This document shows, one piece after another, positions 43,356 through 52,005 of a stretch of DNA of 64,000 nucleotides; position 1 is the stretch's first letter, and each line of letters begins with the position of its first letter. The notes under the pieces are model-generated. The model saw only the letters and a program-made list of their open reading frames with translations. It did not search any database and was not told the origin of the DNA. Origin of the DNA: Desulfobacter sp. GTDB taxonomy: Bacteria; Desulfobacterota; Desulfobacteria; Desulfobacterales; Desulfobacteraceae. The position numbers were made by a program, and so were the translations under genes. The stretch covers positions 4,398,001-4,462,000 of the forward strand of contig CP054837.1 of assembly GCA_028768525.1 (NCBI GenBank), read 5' to 3'.

Positions 43356-44646
43356 GGTTTTCCTTTGGCGGGTTAAAGTAGCCGTGGATGAGGTGGGGGA
43401 ATTCTTTGCCCAGGGCGTCAATCATGTCCGCCATGCCGGTCGGGCTGCCGGAATCCGTCACCCCGGCCATGATCCGGATATACCGCCTGGGATCGAAATT
43501 CAGGTTCCGCCATTGGATCATGTCGATGTTAAGCTCCCGGATAAAGGCGAACAGGGCCTCCCGCTCCCCTTCCGAATCGGTGAATCCGGGGCAGTTCAGG
43601 TAGTTGATGGCCACAAATTTGCCGTGGGCCTTGGCGGTTTTAATGGAGTTCACCACGTCCTCGTAGGTATAGGTTTTCGGCCTGAAATAGGCGGTATAGC
43701 AGTCCGGCCTCACTGAATTCATACTCACCCGCATGCTGTCCAGGCCGGCACGGCAGAGCCGATCCACCACCTTTGTCAGGCTGGCGTTGGAATTGAGGTT
43801 GATGGTGCCTTTATCCGTTTGGGTCCGGATGATTTTGATGGCGGCTTCCAGGGCCTTGCCCGAGGTCAGGGGTTCCCCTTCGCAGCCCTGGCCGAAACTG
43901 ACCACGGCCTTGTCCACCTTTTGTATATGTTCCAGGGCCACCCCGGCGATTTCCTCGGGGTCAGGGATGAACGCGATCCGGTCCTGGCAGGCGCAGAGGT
44001 TGTTTTCTGTCTGAAGGGAAATGCAGCCCAGGCAGGCCGCATTGCAGACCACTGAAGTGGGCAGGGGGGCCTCATACCGTCCCAGGAAGAAATTCTTCCC
44101 GGCCGGGCATCCGTATTCCAGGGCGCAGGTTTCAAGGTGGCGCATCAGCCGGTTGTCAGGATATTTCTTGCGGTATTTTTTTACCCCGGCCTGTACCCCT
44201 GAAATGGGCATGCGCCTTAAATCCTGTCTGGGTTCGTCATCCACCTGAAGGGCCGCCGACCGGAAATCGTTTTTTCCGAACCCCACGGCCCCGTAAGAAA
44301 ACAGGGGCAGGGGAGCTTCAATGCCGGTATCGTCATAGGCGCAGAAGTGGCGGTTCACATATCCCGGGGAGTTGAATACCCCCACAGGGTAGATCCGCTC
44401 ACGGGGATCATAGGGATTGGTTTCCAGCACCTCAAAGTCGTCGGTCATCAGGTTGAAGACCACCACCTTCCGGTGGGGCAGGAGCATGAGTTCGCTGCCG
44501 TGGGGCATGTCACAGCTGTTGGTCTTGGTCAGAATATGGTATTGATCGCCGGACATGCCCACGGCCCCGTACCCTTCCAGTTCAAATATTTCGCCGTTTT
44601 CCCCGGCCGCAACCGCGGTGAGGATATGTTTATTTATATAAGCCAT
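43345..44646 (-). CDS. Radical SAM protein of unknown function
   Basis: 433 residues. The radical SAM motif CNAACLGC (CxxxCxxC) lies at about residue 200, unusually far from the N-terminus. The first 190 residues (ITAVAAGENGEIFELEGYGA-like start, EIFELEGYGAVGMSGDQY) form an unassigned domain. QGCEGEPLTSGKALEAAIKI and NLNSNASLTKVVDRL complete the barrel. It overlaps the DRE-TIM gene by 11 bases, a pairing worth attention. Substrate unknown. Confidence 0.85.
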   Translation of the reverse strand: MAYINKHILTAVAAGENGEIFELEGYGAVGMSGDQYHILTKTNSCDMPHGSELMLLPHRKVVVFNLMTDDFEVLETNPYDPRERIYPVGVFNSPGYVNRHFCAYDDTGIEAPLPLFSYGAVGFGKNDFRSAALQVDDEPRQDLRRMPISGVQAGVKKYRKKYPDNRLMRHLETCALEYGCPAGKNFFLGRYEAPLPTSVVCNAACLGCISLQTENNLCACQDRIAFIPDPEEIAGVALEHIQKVDKAVVSFGQGCEGEPLTSGKALEAAIKIIRTQTDKGTINLNSNASLTKVVDRLCRAGLDSMRVSMNSVRPDCYTAYFRPKTYTYEDVVNSIKTAKAHGKFVAINYLNCPGFTDSEGEREALFAFIRELNIDMIQWRNLNFDPRRYIRIMAGVTDSGSPTGMADMIDALGKEFPHLIHGYFNPPKENHVR

Positions 44647-44864
44647 GGATCAGGATATATCAAAATCACCGTCCGACCACAATGCTCCCTATGGGGAATG
44701 CAAATTTTGTATCACCCCGGTTTGGCTTTTTATATCTCCGCCGCAGCAAATTTCCGGAGATGTCACTCAAAGCATGATTTCTTCTTGCAATCCTTGGTAA
44801 TCTCAGTTTAATCTCCGATATTTTGATGTTTGAACCAATACAAAAATATCGATTCAGGAGAGCC

Positions 44865-45422
44865 ATGCAAACATTTTTAAGTTTTGTCGGTAAATTTTTC
44901 TATATGGCAACCCGCTGGAAATTTGAGCCAATCCCAGATTATTTTAAGAACCAACATGTCCTTATCGGGTTCCCGCATACTTCAAATATGGATACCATAA
45001 GGGCTTTTTTCGGGTTTAAAATTATTAAACGCACCGGGTATATAATGATTAAAAAAGAATGGTTCTTCTGGCCGCTGTCAGTTATTTTCAAGGCACTGGG
45101 CGGAATCCCTGTTTACCGTGATTCGTCCCGGGGGGTTGTTGGCCAAATGGTAACCCGGTTTAATGAGCAGGATGATTTTCTATTGGCAATTGTGCCTGAA
45201 GGGACCAGAAAAGGGGTTAAAACGATTAAGACAGGTTTCTGGCACATCGCAAAAGAAGCCGATGTTTCAATCATCTGCTGGTATCTTGATAATCGCAACC
45301 AAGTTACAAGATGGCTCGGAGAGGTCATTCCCGGAGATGACAAGGTGGAGGATTTACTGAAAATACAGAAAATTTATGCTGATGCCGGGTATAAATTCCC
45401 CCTGGATGTCTCATCTCTTTAA
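44865..45422 (+). CDS. PlsC-like acyltransferase
   Basis: 185 residues from ATG 44865 (CAGGAGAGCC upstream). The HX4D catalytic motif is PHTSNMD, the acceptor motif is VPEGTRKG, and GGIPVYRDSS lies between, as in lysophosphatidate and hemolysin-type acyltransferases. It lacks a long N-terminal membrane anchor. The gene is AT-richer than its neighbours. Substrate may be a glycerophospholipid precursor or another lipid. A strong hairpin follows. Confidence 0.82.
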   Translation: MQTFLSFVGKFFYMATRWKFEPIPDYFKNQHVLIGFPHTSNMDTIRAFFGFKIIKRTGYIMIKKEWFFWPLSVIFKALGGIPVYRDSSRGVVGQMVTRFNEQDDFLLAIVPEGTRKGVKTIKTGFWHIAKEADVSIICWYLDNRNQVTRWLGEVIPGDDKVEDLLKIQKIYADAGYKFPLDVSSL

Positions 45423-45428
45423 GCATAC

Positions 45429-45460
45429 GGCGGCACAGGGATGACAGCCCCTGTGCCGCC
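45429..45460 (+). terminator. Hairpin after acyltransferase gene
   Basis: Twelve-base perfect arms GGCGGCACAGGG and CCCTGTGCCGCC around an 8-base loop, directly behind the stop codon. The following T content is weak (TTCG). Confidence 0.6.
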
Positions 45461-45776
45461 TTCGCCCATATAAGGTGTCGGTCCTCTCCCGCCCAGGGCC
45501 GGTGCTCTATCATCCCTATCCTTTATTTCGCCTCAATTCTTATAATGCGCTGGCCCTGCCCAACTCGGCTTTCGTGGTTTACAAACCAATGATTTTTTTC
45601 TACAATATCCATACCAGCCTCAGTTCCTGAAGCCCCAAACGCTACTCAGTCACAGCAGTCCTCAAAATGGAAAAGGCAAGCCGGAAAACGGCAATTCATG
45701 TTAGGAAAAAGGGGGACCTCAAGGTATTTCTCCCCCGTTTTAAAACCAACGCTTTTCTTAACAAAGGAGGGAGACC
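45461..45776. other. Intergenic region before cNMP-domain gene
   Basis: About 315 bases without a gene. Near its right end GGGGGA and TCCCCC (45711-45736) can pair around the sequence CCTCAAGGTATTTC and are followed by GTTTT, a possible terminator or leader hairpin. A strong ribosome-binding site, AAAGGAGGGAG, closes the region. No clear promoter was found. Confidence 0.4.
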
Positions 45777-46274
45777 ATGGTAACCGTGGAAATGCTTGAA
45801 AAGTTAGAGATTTTCGACAAGTTGACCAACCAGGAGCTGGGCAAGATTCTTGAAATCTGTTCGCTTGAAGAGTTCCAGAATCAGGACCGGCTTTTTATGG
45901 AAGGGGAAAAGGCATCGGACATGTGGGTTGTCGCCGAAGGAAAAGTGGAACTCCGGTTTGAGATGCCCAATACCCAGGCCAGTTCCTCTAATACAACCAT
46001 GTCAGCCCATGGGGAGGAAATCCCCCAGTCCCAGGTTTTTGGATGGTCCTGCTTTATTCCGCCGTATAAAATGAGGCTGTCCGCCTATTGTACCTCCAGA
46101 AAATGCCAGGTGGTCAAAGTGCATGGGGAAAAACTCAATCAATTGATGGCGTCAGAACCCAGCATTGGGTTTAAAATCATGGGATACCTTGTACAGGTCG
46201 TCGGATTCCGGTTCAAGCAGATGCAGGATGAAGTGGTCAAATTCATGGGGCTGAACTTGATGAACTCCTGGTAG
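45777..46274 (+). CDS. Cyclic-nucleotide-binding (CAP_ED) domain protein without effector domain
   Basis: 165 residues. LEIFDKLTNQELGKILEI, a QDRLFMEGEKASDMWVVAEG strand and GKVELRFEM fit the cNMP/FNR-type beta roll. A low-complexity insert (NTQASSSNTTM) interrupts the barrel, and no helix-turn-helix follows, so it is not a DNA-binding CRP. A cysteine pair (WSCFIPP, AYCTSRKCQ) is present. It lies 99 bp upstream of an FrhB-like iron-sulfur protein and may act on it. Confidence 0.78.
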   Translation: MVTVEMLEKLEIFDKLTNQELGKILEICSLEEFQNQDRLFMEGEKASDMWVVAEGKVELRFEMPNTQASSSNTTMSAHGEEIPQSQVFGWSCFIPPYKMRLSAYCTSRKCQVVKVHGEKLNQLMASEPSIGFKIMGYLVQVVGFRFKQMQDEVVKFMGLNLMNSW

Positions 46275-46373
46275 GACTTAAAAAATCGCAAGAACGAAAA
46301 TAGATTATACCGGACGGTTTTGGGTCTGGGCCATGATAAAATGAATGGCCGAATCCGGTGAAAGGGGAAAATC

Positions 46374-47492
46374 ATGCAAAAAACCTTTTTCAACCTGGTC
46401 CAGGAAGTGCAGAAAAAGGGGAAATGTTCCCATTGCGGCGGCTGTGTCACCTTTTGTTCTGCCATAAACTATGGGGCCTTGGAACTTGATGAGGATGGGA
46501 AGCCCAGATTCGGCAATATGGATAAGTGCATTGAGTGTGGGCTGTGCTATTCCATCTGCCCCCAGACCAACGAGCTGGATGATGAGATTCGGGAAAAGGC
46601 ACATTGGCAGGAACCGCTGGGAAAGGTGATCAATTTCAACGTCACCCGGGCAAGGGATGAAAAAATTCTTGATAACGGGACTGACGGCGGCGTCGTCACT
46701 GCCATCCTGACCTACCTTTTTGATACAGGCCGGATTGACGGGGCGATTGTGTCTAAAAATACCCCCCAGGGCAGGATTCCCTGCCTGGCCAAAACCCGGC
46801 AGGAGATTCTTAGTTCGGCCGGTTCCCATTTTAACAGTTCCCAGGCCATGCTTCAGTTTGGAAAAGAATACTCCACCTTTTCACCTTCCATCAGTGCCCT
46901 TGGGGGGCTGCGATTCCACTCCCTTGACCGGCTTGCCTTTGTGGGAACTCCCTGCCAGATCGTGACAATCAGGAAGATGCAGGCCATGAATATGGTTCCG
47001 TCGGATGTGATCATCCTTTGTCTCGGCCTGTTCTGTTCGGGGAATTTCACCTTTTCCGAGCCTTGTTTTAAACCGGTTTCCCAGGCATACGGGTTCGATT
47101 ATGAGGATGTCCGAAAAATAAATATCAAAGATGAGTTTGTGTTTACCCTGACGGATGGCCGTCAGGTGGCGGTTCCCATTGACAAACTCAGTGGCCTCAA
47201 ACGCCCGGCCTGTAATTTTTGCGATGATTTTACCGCAGAGTACGCAGATATCTCGTTCGGGGGCCTAGGGGCTGAGAACGGCTGGACCACCTCCATTATC
47301 CGTTCCCCCGTTGGGAGAGCTGTTTTTACCCTTGCTCTGGAAAATGTGCTCATGCGGTACCGCTTTGAGGATAATCCCAAGTTTGTCACCCAGGCCGAGG
47401 AGAAAATCTACGCGGCATCCGCCCGAAAAAAGGCGCAGGCCGAGAAGAGTAGAAAAGAGCGGGAAAATAGCGGCGTTAAAGTCGTTTTTTGA
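46374..47492 (+). CDS. FrhB-like iron-sulfur flavoprotein (full-length paralogue)
   Basis: 372 residues. Two N-terminal [4Fe-4S] motifs (CSHCGGCVTFC and CIECGLCYSICP) precede an FrhB N and C domain: DNGTDGGVVTAILTYLFD (flavin site), VGTPCQIVTIRKMQ, LGLFCSGNFTF and CNFCDDFTAEYADISFGG. Coenzyme F420 hydrogenase/dehydrogenase beta family members bind FAD and Fe-S and donate to F420, NAD(P) or an Hdr complex. In sulfate reducers they accompany Hdr-type proteins. A shorter paralogue, starting with the same LVQ-VQK motif, occurs at 61418. Confidence 0.85.
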   Translation: MQKTFFNLVQEVQKKGKCSHCGGCVTFCSAINYGALELDEDGKPRFGNMDKCIECGLCYSICPQTNELDDEIREKAHWQEPLGKVINFNVTRARDEKILDNGTDGGVVTAILTYLFDTGRIDGAIVSKNTPQGRIPCLAKTRQEILSSAGSHFNSSQAMLQFGKEYSTFSPSISALGGLRFHSLDRLAFVGTPCQIVTIRKMQAMNMVPSDVIILCLGLFCSGNFTFSEPCFKPVSQAYGFDYEDVRKINIKDEFVFTLTDGRQVAVPIDKLSGLKRPACNFCDDFTAEYADISFGGLGAENGWTTSIIRSPVGRAVFTLALENVLMRYRFEDNPKFVTQAEEKIYAASARKKAQAEKSRKERENSGVKVVF

Positions 47493-47628
47493 TAAAAGAA
47501 CATGCATCGTCAACCTTTTGGACGCTGATGGCCGGGCCGGTGCTGCAGGTGAACTGCCCTGATGAGAAGAAGACAAAAAACGATTTATCAAGAAAAATCC
47601 GGGGGATAATGACAAAAATTGTAAATTA

Positions 47629-47655
47629 TGTGAAAAAAAATTCACAATTTGTGAA
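47629..47655. repeat. Alternating TGTGAA/TTCACA repeats
   Basis: TGTGAA (47629-47634), TTCACA (47641-47646) and TGTGAA (47650-47655) form two overlapping inverted repeats with spacers of six and three bases, about 75 bases upstream of the csp promoter. They recall half-sites of CRP/FNR-type regulators, but neither spacing is exactly the CRP one. Confidence 0.45.
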
Positions 47656-47704
47656 AAATATAACATGCTAAAAATACAGGGGAAAAATAAAATTATCTAA
47701 ATGC

Positions 47705-47732
47705 TTGACTTTTCTTTTTCTTTGGATATAGT
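47705..47732 (+). promoter_or_regulatory. Promoter of the cold-shock gene
   Basis: -35 TTGACT (47705-47710), 16-base spacer, -10 TATAGT (47727-47732). The predicted start near 47739 gives a leader of about 125 bases, in keeping with the long structured leaders of cold-shock mRNAs. Confidence 0.7.
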
Positions 47733-47863
47733 GAAACAGCGTTTCTGGAGAGGGGAACGTTAGGTTTTTCCTGAAGGTGTAGTTCTTGGCCGTTTTGTCG
47801 GCAATACTCCCGGAGCTGGAAACCACTTTATTTATTACTATTTTTTTACAGGAGATTGCCAAC

Positions 47864-48064
47864 ATGGCCACTGGTACCGTAAAATGGTTTAACGACGCAA
47901 AAGGTTTTGGATTTATCGAACAGGAAAGCGGACAGGATGTATTCGTCCACCACACAGGGATCAACTCCACCGGATTCAGGTCCCTGAACGAAGGTGACAG
48001 GGTTGAATTTGAAGTTGAAGAAGGCCAGAAAGGCCCTGCCGCTAAAAACGTCACTGTGATCTAA
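47864..48064 (+). CDS. csp: Cold-shock protein (CspA family)
   Basis: 66 residues from ATG 47864, GGAGATTGCCAAC upstream. Both RNA-binding motifs are intact, KGFGFIEQE (RNP1) and DVFVHHTGI (RNP2), starting from MATGTVKWFNDAKG. It is an RNA chaperone with an OB fold. The long leader upstream and a perfect terminator downstream make it a single-gene unit. Confidence 0.96.
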   Translation: MATGTVKWFNDAKGFGFIEQESGQDVFVHHTGINSTGFRSLNEGDRVEFEVEEGQKGPAAKNVTVI

Positions 48065-48104
48065 TTCATCACAAACCGTTTTACAACGCGCAGTTTGTTA
48101 AAAG

Positions 48105-48141
48105 AAAAGCCCTGGACGGCAGCACCGTCCAGGGCTTTTTT
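48105..48141 (+). terminator. Intrinsic terminator after csp
   Basis: Arms AAAAGCCCTGGACGG and CCGTCCAGGGCTTTT, perfect over 15 bases with a 5-base loop, ending in a T-run. It is a textbook terminator in either direction. Confidence 0.92.
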
Positions 48142-48194
48142 GCATTTAATCCGGCGGGTATGTAAGATTTTCTAATAAATTCGGTAAATAAATA

Positions 48195-48222
48195 TTGCCC
48201 GCTGAATCTGCTGTGCTATACT
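48195..48222 (+). promoter_or_regulatory. Promoter of the hyp operon
   Basis: -35 TTGCCC (48195-48200), 16-base spacer, -10 TATACT (48217-48222), predicted start about 30 bases before the hypC ATG. Confidence 0.6.
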
Positions 48223-48257
48223 CCCTTTTTGAACTTTACTTAATATGGATAAATGAT

Positions 48258-48488
48258 ATGTGTTTAGCAGTACCGTCAAAGATTATTGAAATTAACGATT
48301 CAGTGGCCAAGGTGGAGGTGGACGGCGTGGTCCGTGAAGCCAGCCTCATGCTGCTGGATGATGCCGGTGTAGGCGATTATGTGATTGTCCATGCCGGGTT
48401 TGCCATTTCCAAAGTAGACGAAGCGGCGGCCCTCCAGACCATCGAGGATATGCGCCAGATCCTGGAACTGGGGTCGGGCCCGGCCTGA
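48258..48488 (+). CDS. hypC: Hydrogenase maturation chaperone HypC
   Basis: 76 residues from ATG 48258. The N-terminus MCLAVPSKI with Cys2 is the family mark; this cysteine binds the Fe(CN)2CO precursor with HypD. VREASLMLLDDAGVGDYVIVH is split over the beta barrel. The longer in-frame start at 48195 would remove the obligatory N-terminal MC. First gene of hypCFDE; hypF starts 23 bp later. Confidence 0.95.
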   Translation: MCLAVPSKIIEINDSVAKVEVDGVVREASLMLLDDAGVGDYVIVHAGFAISKVDEAAALQTIEDMRQILELGSGPA

Positions 48489-48511
48489 TCCTTCCGGATA
48501 CCTGTTTACGT

Positions 48512-50848
48512 ATGACCCCTTCTAACATTTCTGCACGGCGTATCGAAATCCAGGGCGTTGTCCAGGGTGTGGGATTCCGTCCTTTTCTTTTCGGTCTGGC
48601 CGGGGTCCACAGCCTAACAGGAAGGGTGTCCAATACCGCCCGGGGCGTGGATCTTTTGGTGGAAGGACCGGCGGATGCCCTTGAGGCCTTTATCCGTGAG
48701 ATCCGGGAAAAAAAACCCCTGCTCAGCCGGATCACGGGGCTGGAATTCCGCCCCGAACCGGTGCAGGGATTTACCCGTTTTGAGATTGTGAAAAGCGGCG
48801 GCGGGGAGGACCGGTTTACCCTGATATCCCCGGATGTGAGCATCTGCCCGGACTGTCTGGCCGAAATGATGGATCCCGATGACCGGCGGTTTGAATACCC
48901 CTTTATCAATTGCACCAATTGCGGCCCCCGGTATACCATTATCCGGGATATTCCCTATGACAGGCCCAAGACATCCATGAAGGATTTTCCCATGTGCCCG
49001 GACTGCCTGGCAGAGTATGGGGATCCTCTGGACCGGCGGTTCCATGCCCAGCCCAATGCCTGTCCGGTCTGCGGCCCCCAGGTCTTTTTAACGGATAATG
49101 AGGGGACACGGGTTGACCGGGATCCGGGCCATGCCCTGGATCTGGCGGCAACGTTGCTGGGGCAGGGAAAGATCCTGGCCGTAAAGGGGCTGGGCGGATT
49201 TCACCTGGCCTGCGATGCCGCCAATGAGGCGGCGGTGGCACTGCTGCGTCAAAGGAAAAACCGGCCGGACAAACCCTTTGCCCTGATGGCATCATCGGCG
49301 GACAGCCTGTCCGGCCATGTCCATCTGGCAGCGGATGAACGGGAATTGCTCAATTCCTTCCACCGGCCCATTGTACTATTCAAGAAAAAAGAGGCTGGCG
49401 GCCTTCAGGGCCTGGCACCTTCCATTGCCCCGTACAACCGCTGTCTGGGGATCATGCTTCCCTATACCCCCCTTCATTACCTGCTTTTGGCCAAGGGGCC
49501 TGATATTCTGGTCATGACCTCGGGGAACCGTTCCGGGGAGCCCCTGTCCATTGATAATGATGATGCCCTGGACGCATTTGCCCACATTGCCGATTATTTT
49601 CTCTTCCACAACCGGGACATTTATTTCAGGGCCGACGATTCCATCGCGAGGGTGCAGAAGGGGAAAACAAGGTTTTTGCGTCGGTCCAGGGGGTATGCGC
49701 CCCTGCCCGTTGATCTGGCGCCCTTTGCAGGGGAAAAACTGCCCATGGTGCTGGGCTGCGGGGCCGGGATGAAATCAAGTATCTGCCTGACCCGGGACCA
49801 ATACGGGTTCATGAGCCAGCATATCGGGGACCTGGAAAACCCGAAAGTGCACGGATTCTACAGCCAAACCATCGGCCACATGGAAAAAATACTGGACATT
49901 ACCCCCCGGATCGCAGCCCACGATCTCCACCCCGGTTATTTCAGTACCGAATATGCCAAAGCGCTGGGGGAGAAAGGGATTCCCCTGGTGGGGGTACAGC
50001 ACCACCACGCCCACGCCCTTTCCTGCATGGCCGAAAACCAGCTTGATGGCGAGGTGATGGCCCTGACCCTGGACGGTACAGGGCTTGGCACAGACGGTCA
50101 TATCTGGGGGGGGGAGATCCTCACCTGCACCTATGGCGGATTTACGCGCCGGGCCCGTCTGGCCATGCTGCCCATGCCCGGCGGGGATGCCGCCGTGCTG
50201 GAGCCCTGGCGGATGGCCGCCGCCCTGCTGTATAAAACCCTGGGACCGGAATTTCTGGATCTGGATATCCCCTATATGGCTGCCATGGACAAAAAGAAGC
50301 TGGCGTTTCTTATCCAGATGATGGACAGAGGGGTGAACGCCCCCCTGACCTCCAGTGCCGGCCGGCTATTTGATGCGGTCTCCGCCTTGAACTGCATCCG
50401 GCAGAAGATTTCCCACGATTCCCAGGCAGCCATGGAATTGGAGGCCCTGGCCGTGGGCCGGAAAGGGGCGCCCTATCCCTTCAGCCTCAGAAAAGATAAG
50501 GGGGGATGCCGGGTGATTGATCCCGGGCCCATGGTCCGGGAGATGGTTGAAGATATCCGCAGGAATGTACCGCCGGGAGAGATTTCCGTCCGGTTTCATT
50601 CCGGGCTCGCACGGGTATTCGCGGAAACGGCCGGCCTGGTCCGGGAAGAAACCGGGCTTGACCGGGTGGTGCTCTCCGGCGGGGTATTCAATAATGATTT
50701 AATATTTAACAATATTGTGGACGGACTTGAAGGAAAGGGGTTTGAGGTGTATACCCATTCCCGGGTCCCCTGCGGGGACGGCGGCATCGCCATGGGCCAG
50801 GCCATGGCGGCAGCGGCGAGGCTGGCCCAAGAACAACCAAAGGCATAG
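48512..50848 (+). CDS. hypF: Carbamoyltransferase HypF
   Basis: 778 residues with all HypF parts in order: acylphosphatase (IEIQGVVQGVGFRPF, residues 10-95), two C4 zinc fingers (CPDCLAEMMDPDDRRF with CTNCG; CPDCLAEYGDPLDRRF with CPVCG), YrdC-like domain (LAVKGLGGFHLACDA) and Kae1-like domain (VGVQHHHAHALSCMAE). It makes the thiocarbamate on HypE from carbamoyl phosphate, the source of the active-site cyanide. Nine bases separate it from hypD. Confidence 0.96.
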   Translation: MTPSNISARRIEIQGVVQGVGFRPFLFGLAGVHSLTGRVSNTARGVDLLVEGPADALEAFIREIREKKPLLSRITGLEFRPEPVQGFTRFEIVKSGGGEDRFTLISPDVSICPDCLAEMMDPDDRRFEYPFINCTNCGPRYTIIRDIPYDRPKTSMKDFPMCPDCLAEYGDPLDRRFHAQPNACPVCGPQVFLTDNEGTRVDRDPGHALDLAATLLGQGKILAVKGLGGFHLACDAANEAAVALLRQRKNRPDKPFALMASSADSLSGHVHLAADERELLNSFHRPIVLFKKKEAGGLQGLAPSIAPYNRCLGIMLPYTPLHYLLLAKGPDILVMTSGNRSGEPLSIDNDDALDAFAHIADYFLFHNRDIYFRADDSIARVQKGKTRFLRRSRGYAPLPVDLAPFAGEKLPMVLGCGAGMKSSICLTRDQYGFMSQHIGDLENPKVHGFYSQTIGHMEKILDITPRIAAHDLHPGYFSTEYAKALGEKGIPLVGVQHHHAHALSCMAENQLDGEVMALTLDGTGLGTDGHIWGGEILTCTYGGFTRRARLAMLPMPGGDAAVLEPWRMAAALLYKTLGPEFLDLDIPYMAAMDKKKLAFLIQMMDRGVNAPLTSSAGRLFDAVSALNCIRQKISHDSQAAMELEALAVGRKGAPYPFSLRKDKGGCRVIDPGPMVREMVEDIRRNVPPGEISVRFHSGLARVFAETAGLVREETGLDRVVLSGGVFNNDLIFNNIVDGLEGKGFEVYTHSRVPCGDGGIAMGQAMAAAARLAQEQPKA

Positions 50849-50857
50849 AGGAAAACC

Positions 50858-51946
50858 ATGGGGTTAAAATATATTGAAGAGTTCCGGGACCCGGAACTGG
50901 CAAGGGAACTGATCAAGCGGATTCAGGAAACAAGCACCGGGGAACTTCGGCTGATGGAGGTCTGCGGGACCCATACCATGTCCATCTTCCGCCACGGCAT
51001 CCGTTCCGTGCTCCCGGAAGGGATTAAACTGCTTTCCGGCCCGGGCTGTCCGGTCTGCGTGACCGCCCAGAAGGACATCGACGCCTATGTGGCCTTTGCC
51101 AGAAAAGAGGATGTCATCGTCACCACCTTCGGGGATCTGATGAAGGTGCCGGGGTCCGGTTCCACCCTGGCAAAGGAGAAGGCGGGCGGCGCCGATGTGA
51201 GAATCGTGTATTCCATCTTTGATGCCGTGAACATCGCCAAGGAGAATCCTGATAAGGAGGTGGTCTTCTGTGCCGTTGGTTTTGAAACCACCATTCCCAC
51301 CATTGCGGCGGCTGTGATGACGGCAAGGGCCGACAATGTGGAAAATTTCAGTATCTACGCGGCCAATAAACTGACCCCCCCGGCCCTGGCCGCCCTGATG
51401 GAGGCGGACGGGGTGAAGATCGACGGATTCATCCTGCCCGGCCATGTTTCGGTGATCACCGGGACGGATGCCTACCGGCCGACCTTTGAAAAATATGATG
51501 TGCCCTCGGTGATCACGGGCTTTGAGCCGGTGGATATCCTCCAGGCGGTGCTGCTTCTGGTGGCGCAGAATGCGGCGGGAAAACCCGAACTGGTGAATGC
51601 TTATCCCCGGGCGGTTTGTGATGAAGGCAATGTGAAGGCCAAGAATATCATGAACCAGGTCTTTGAGCTTTCCGGTGCGACCTGGCGTGGCATTGGAGAG
51701 ATTCCGGAGAGCGGCATGTCGCTGAAAAATGAGTATGCCGCCTTTGATGCCGCCCGAAAATTCAATATGACGGACCTGCCCGATGTGCCCGAGCCCAAGG
51801 GCTGTGCCTGCGGGGAGATCCTCATGGGCCTTAAAACACCCGAGGCCTGCAAGCTTTATAAAAAGGTCTGCAATCCCATGAGCCCGGTGGGGCCCTGTAT
51901 GGTGTCGAGTGAAGGGGCCTGTGCCGCTTATTACAAATATAGTTAG
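50858..51946 (+). CDS. hypD: Hydrogenase maturation protein HypD
   Basis: 362 residues. Conserved motifs are EVCGTHTMSIFRHG, LLSGPGCPVCVT, GFETTIPT, GFILPGHVSVI and the C-terminal [4Fe-4S] cysteines in CACGEILMG and KKVCNPMSP. With HypC it assembles the Fe(CN)2CO group. GAGGAAAACC precedes the ATG. Third gene of hypCFDE. Confidence 0.96.
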   Translation: MGLKYIEEFRDPELARELIKRIQETSTGELRLMEVCGTHTMSIFRHGIRSVLPEGIKLLSGPGCPVCVTAQKDIDAYVAFARKEDVIVTTFGDLMKVPGSGSTLAKEKAGGADVRIVYSIFDAVNIAKENPDKEVVFCAVGFETTIPTIAAAVMTARADNVENFSIYAANKLTPPALAALMEADGVKIDGFILPGHVSVITGTDAYRPTFEKYDVPSVITGFEPVDILQAVLLLVAQNAAGKPELVNAYPRAVCDEGNVKAKNIMNQVFELSGATWRGIGEIPESGMSLKNEYAAFDAARKFNMTDLPDVPEPKGCACGEILMGLKTPEACKLYKKVCNPMSPVGPCMVSSEGACAAYYKYS

Positions 51947-52005
51947 CGTGTTTTCATTTAAGCGCTGGGATGAGGCTGTGCTAAAAATGAGTAAGGATAA
52001 GAACC

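Noticed and set aside
47629..47646. Canonical CRP site TGTGA-N6-TCACA
   Set aside because: The spacer between TGTGA and TCACA is eight bases, not six.
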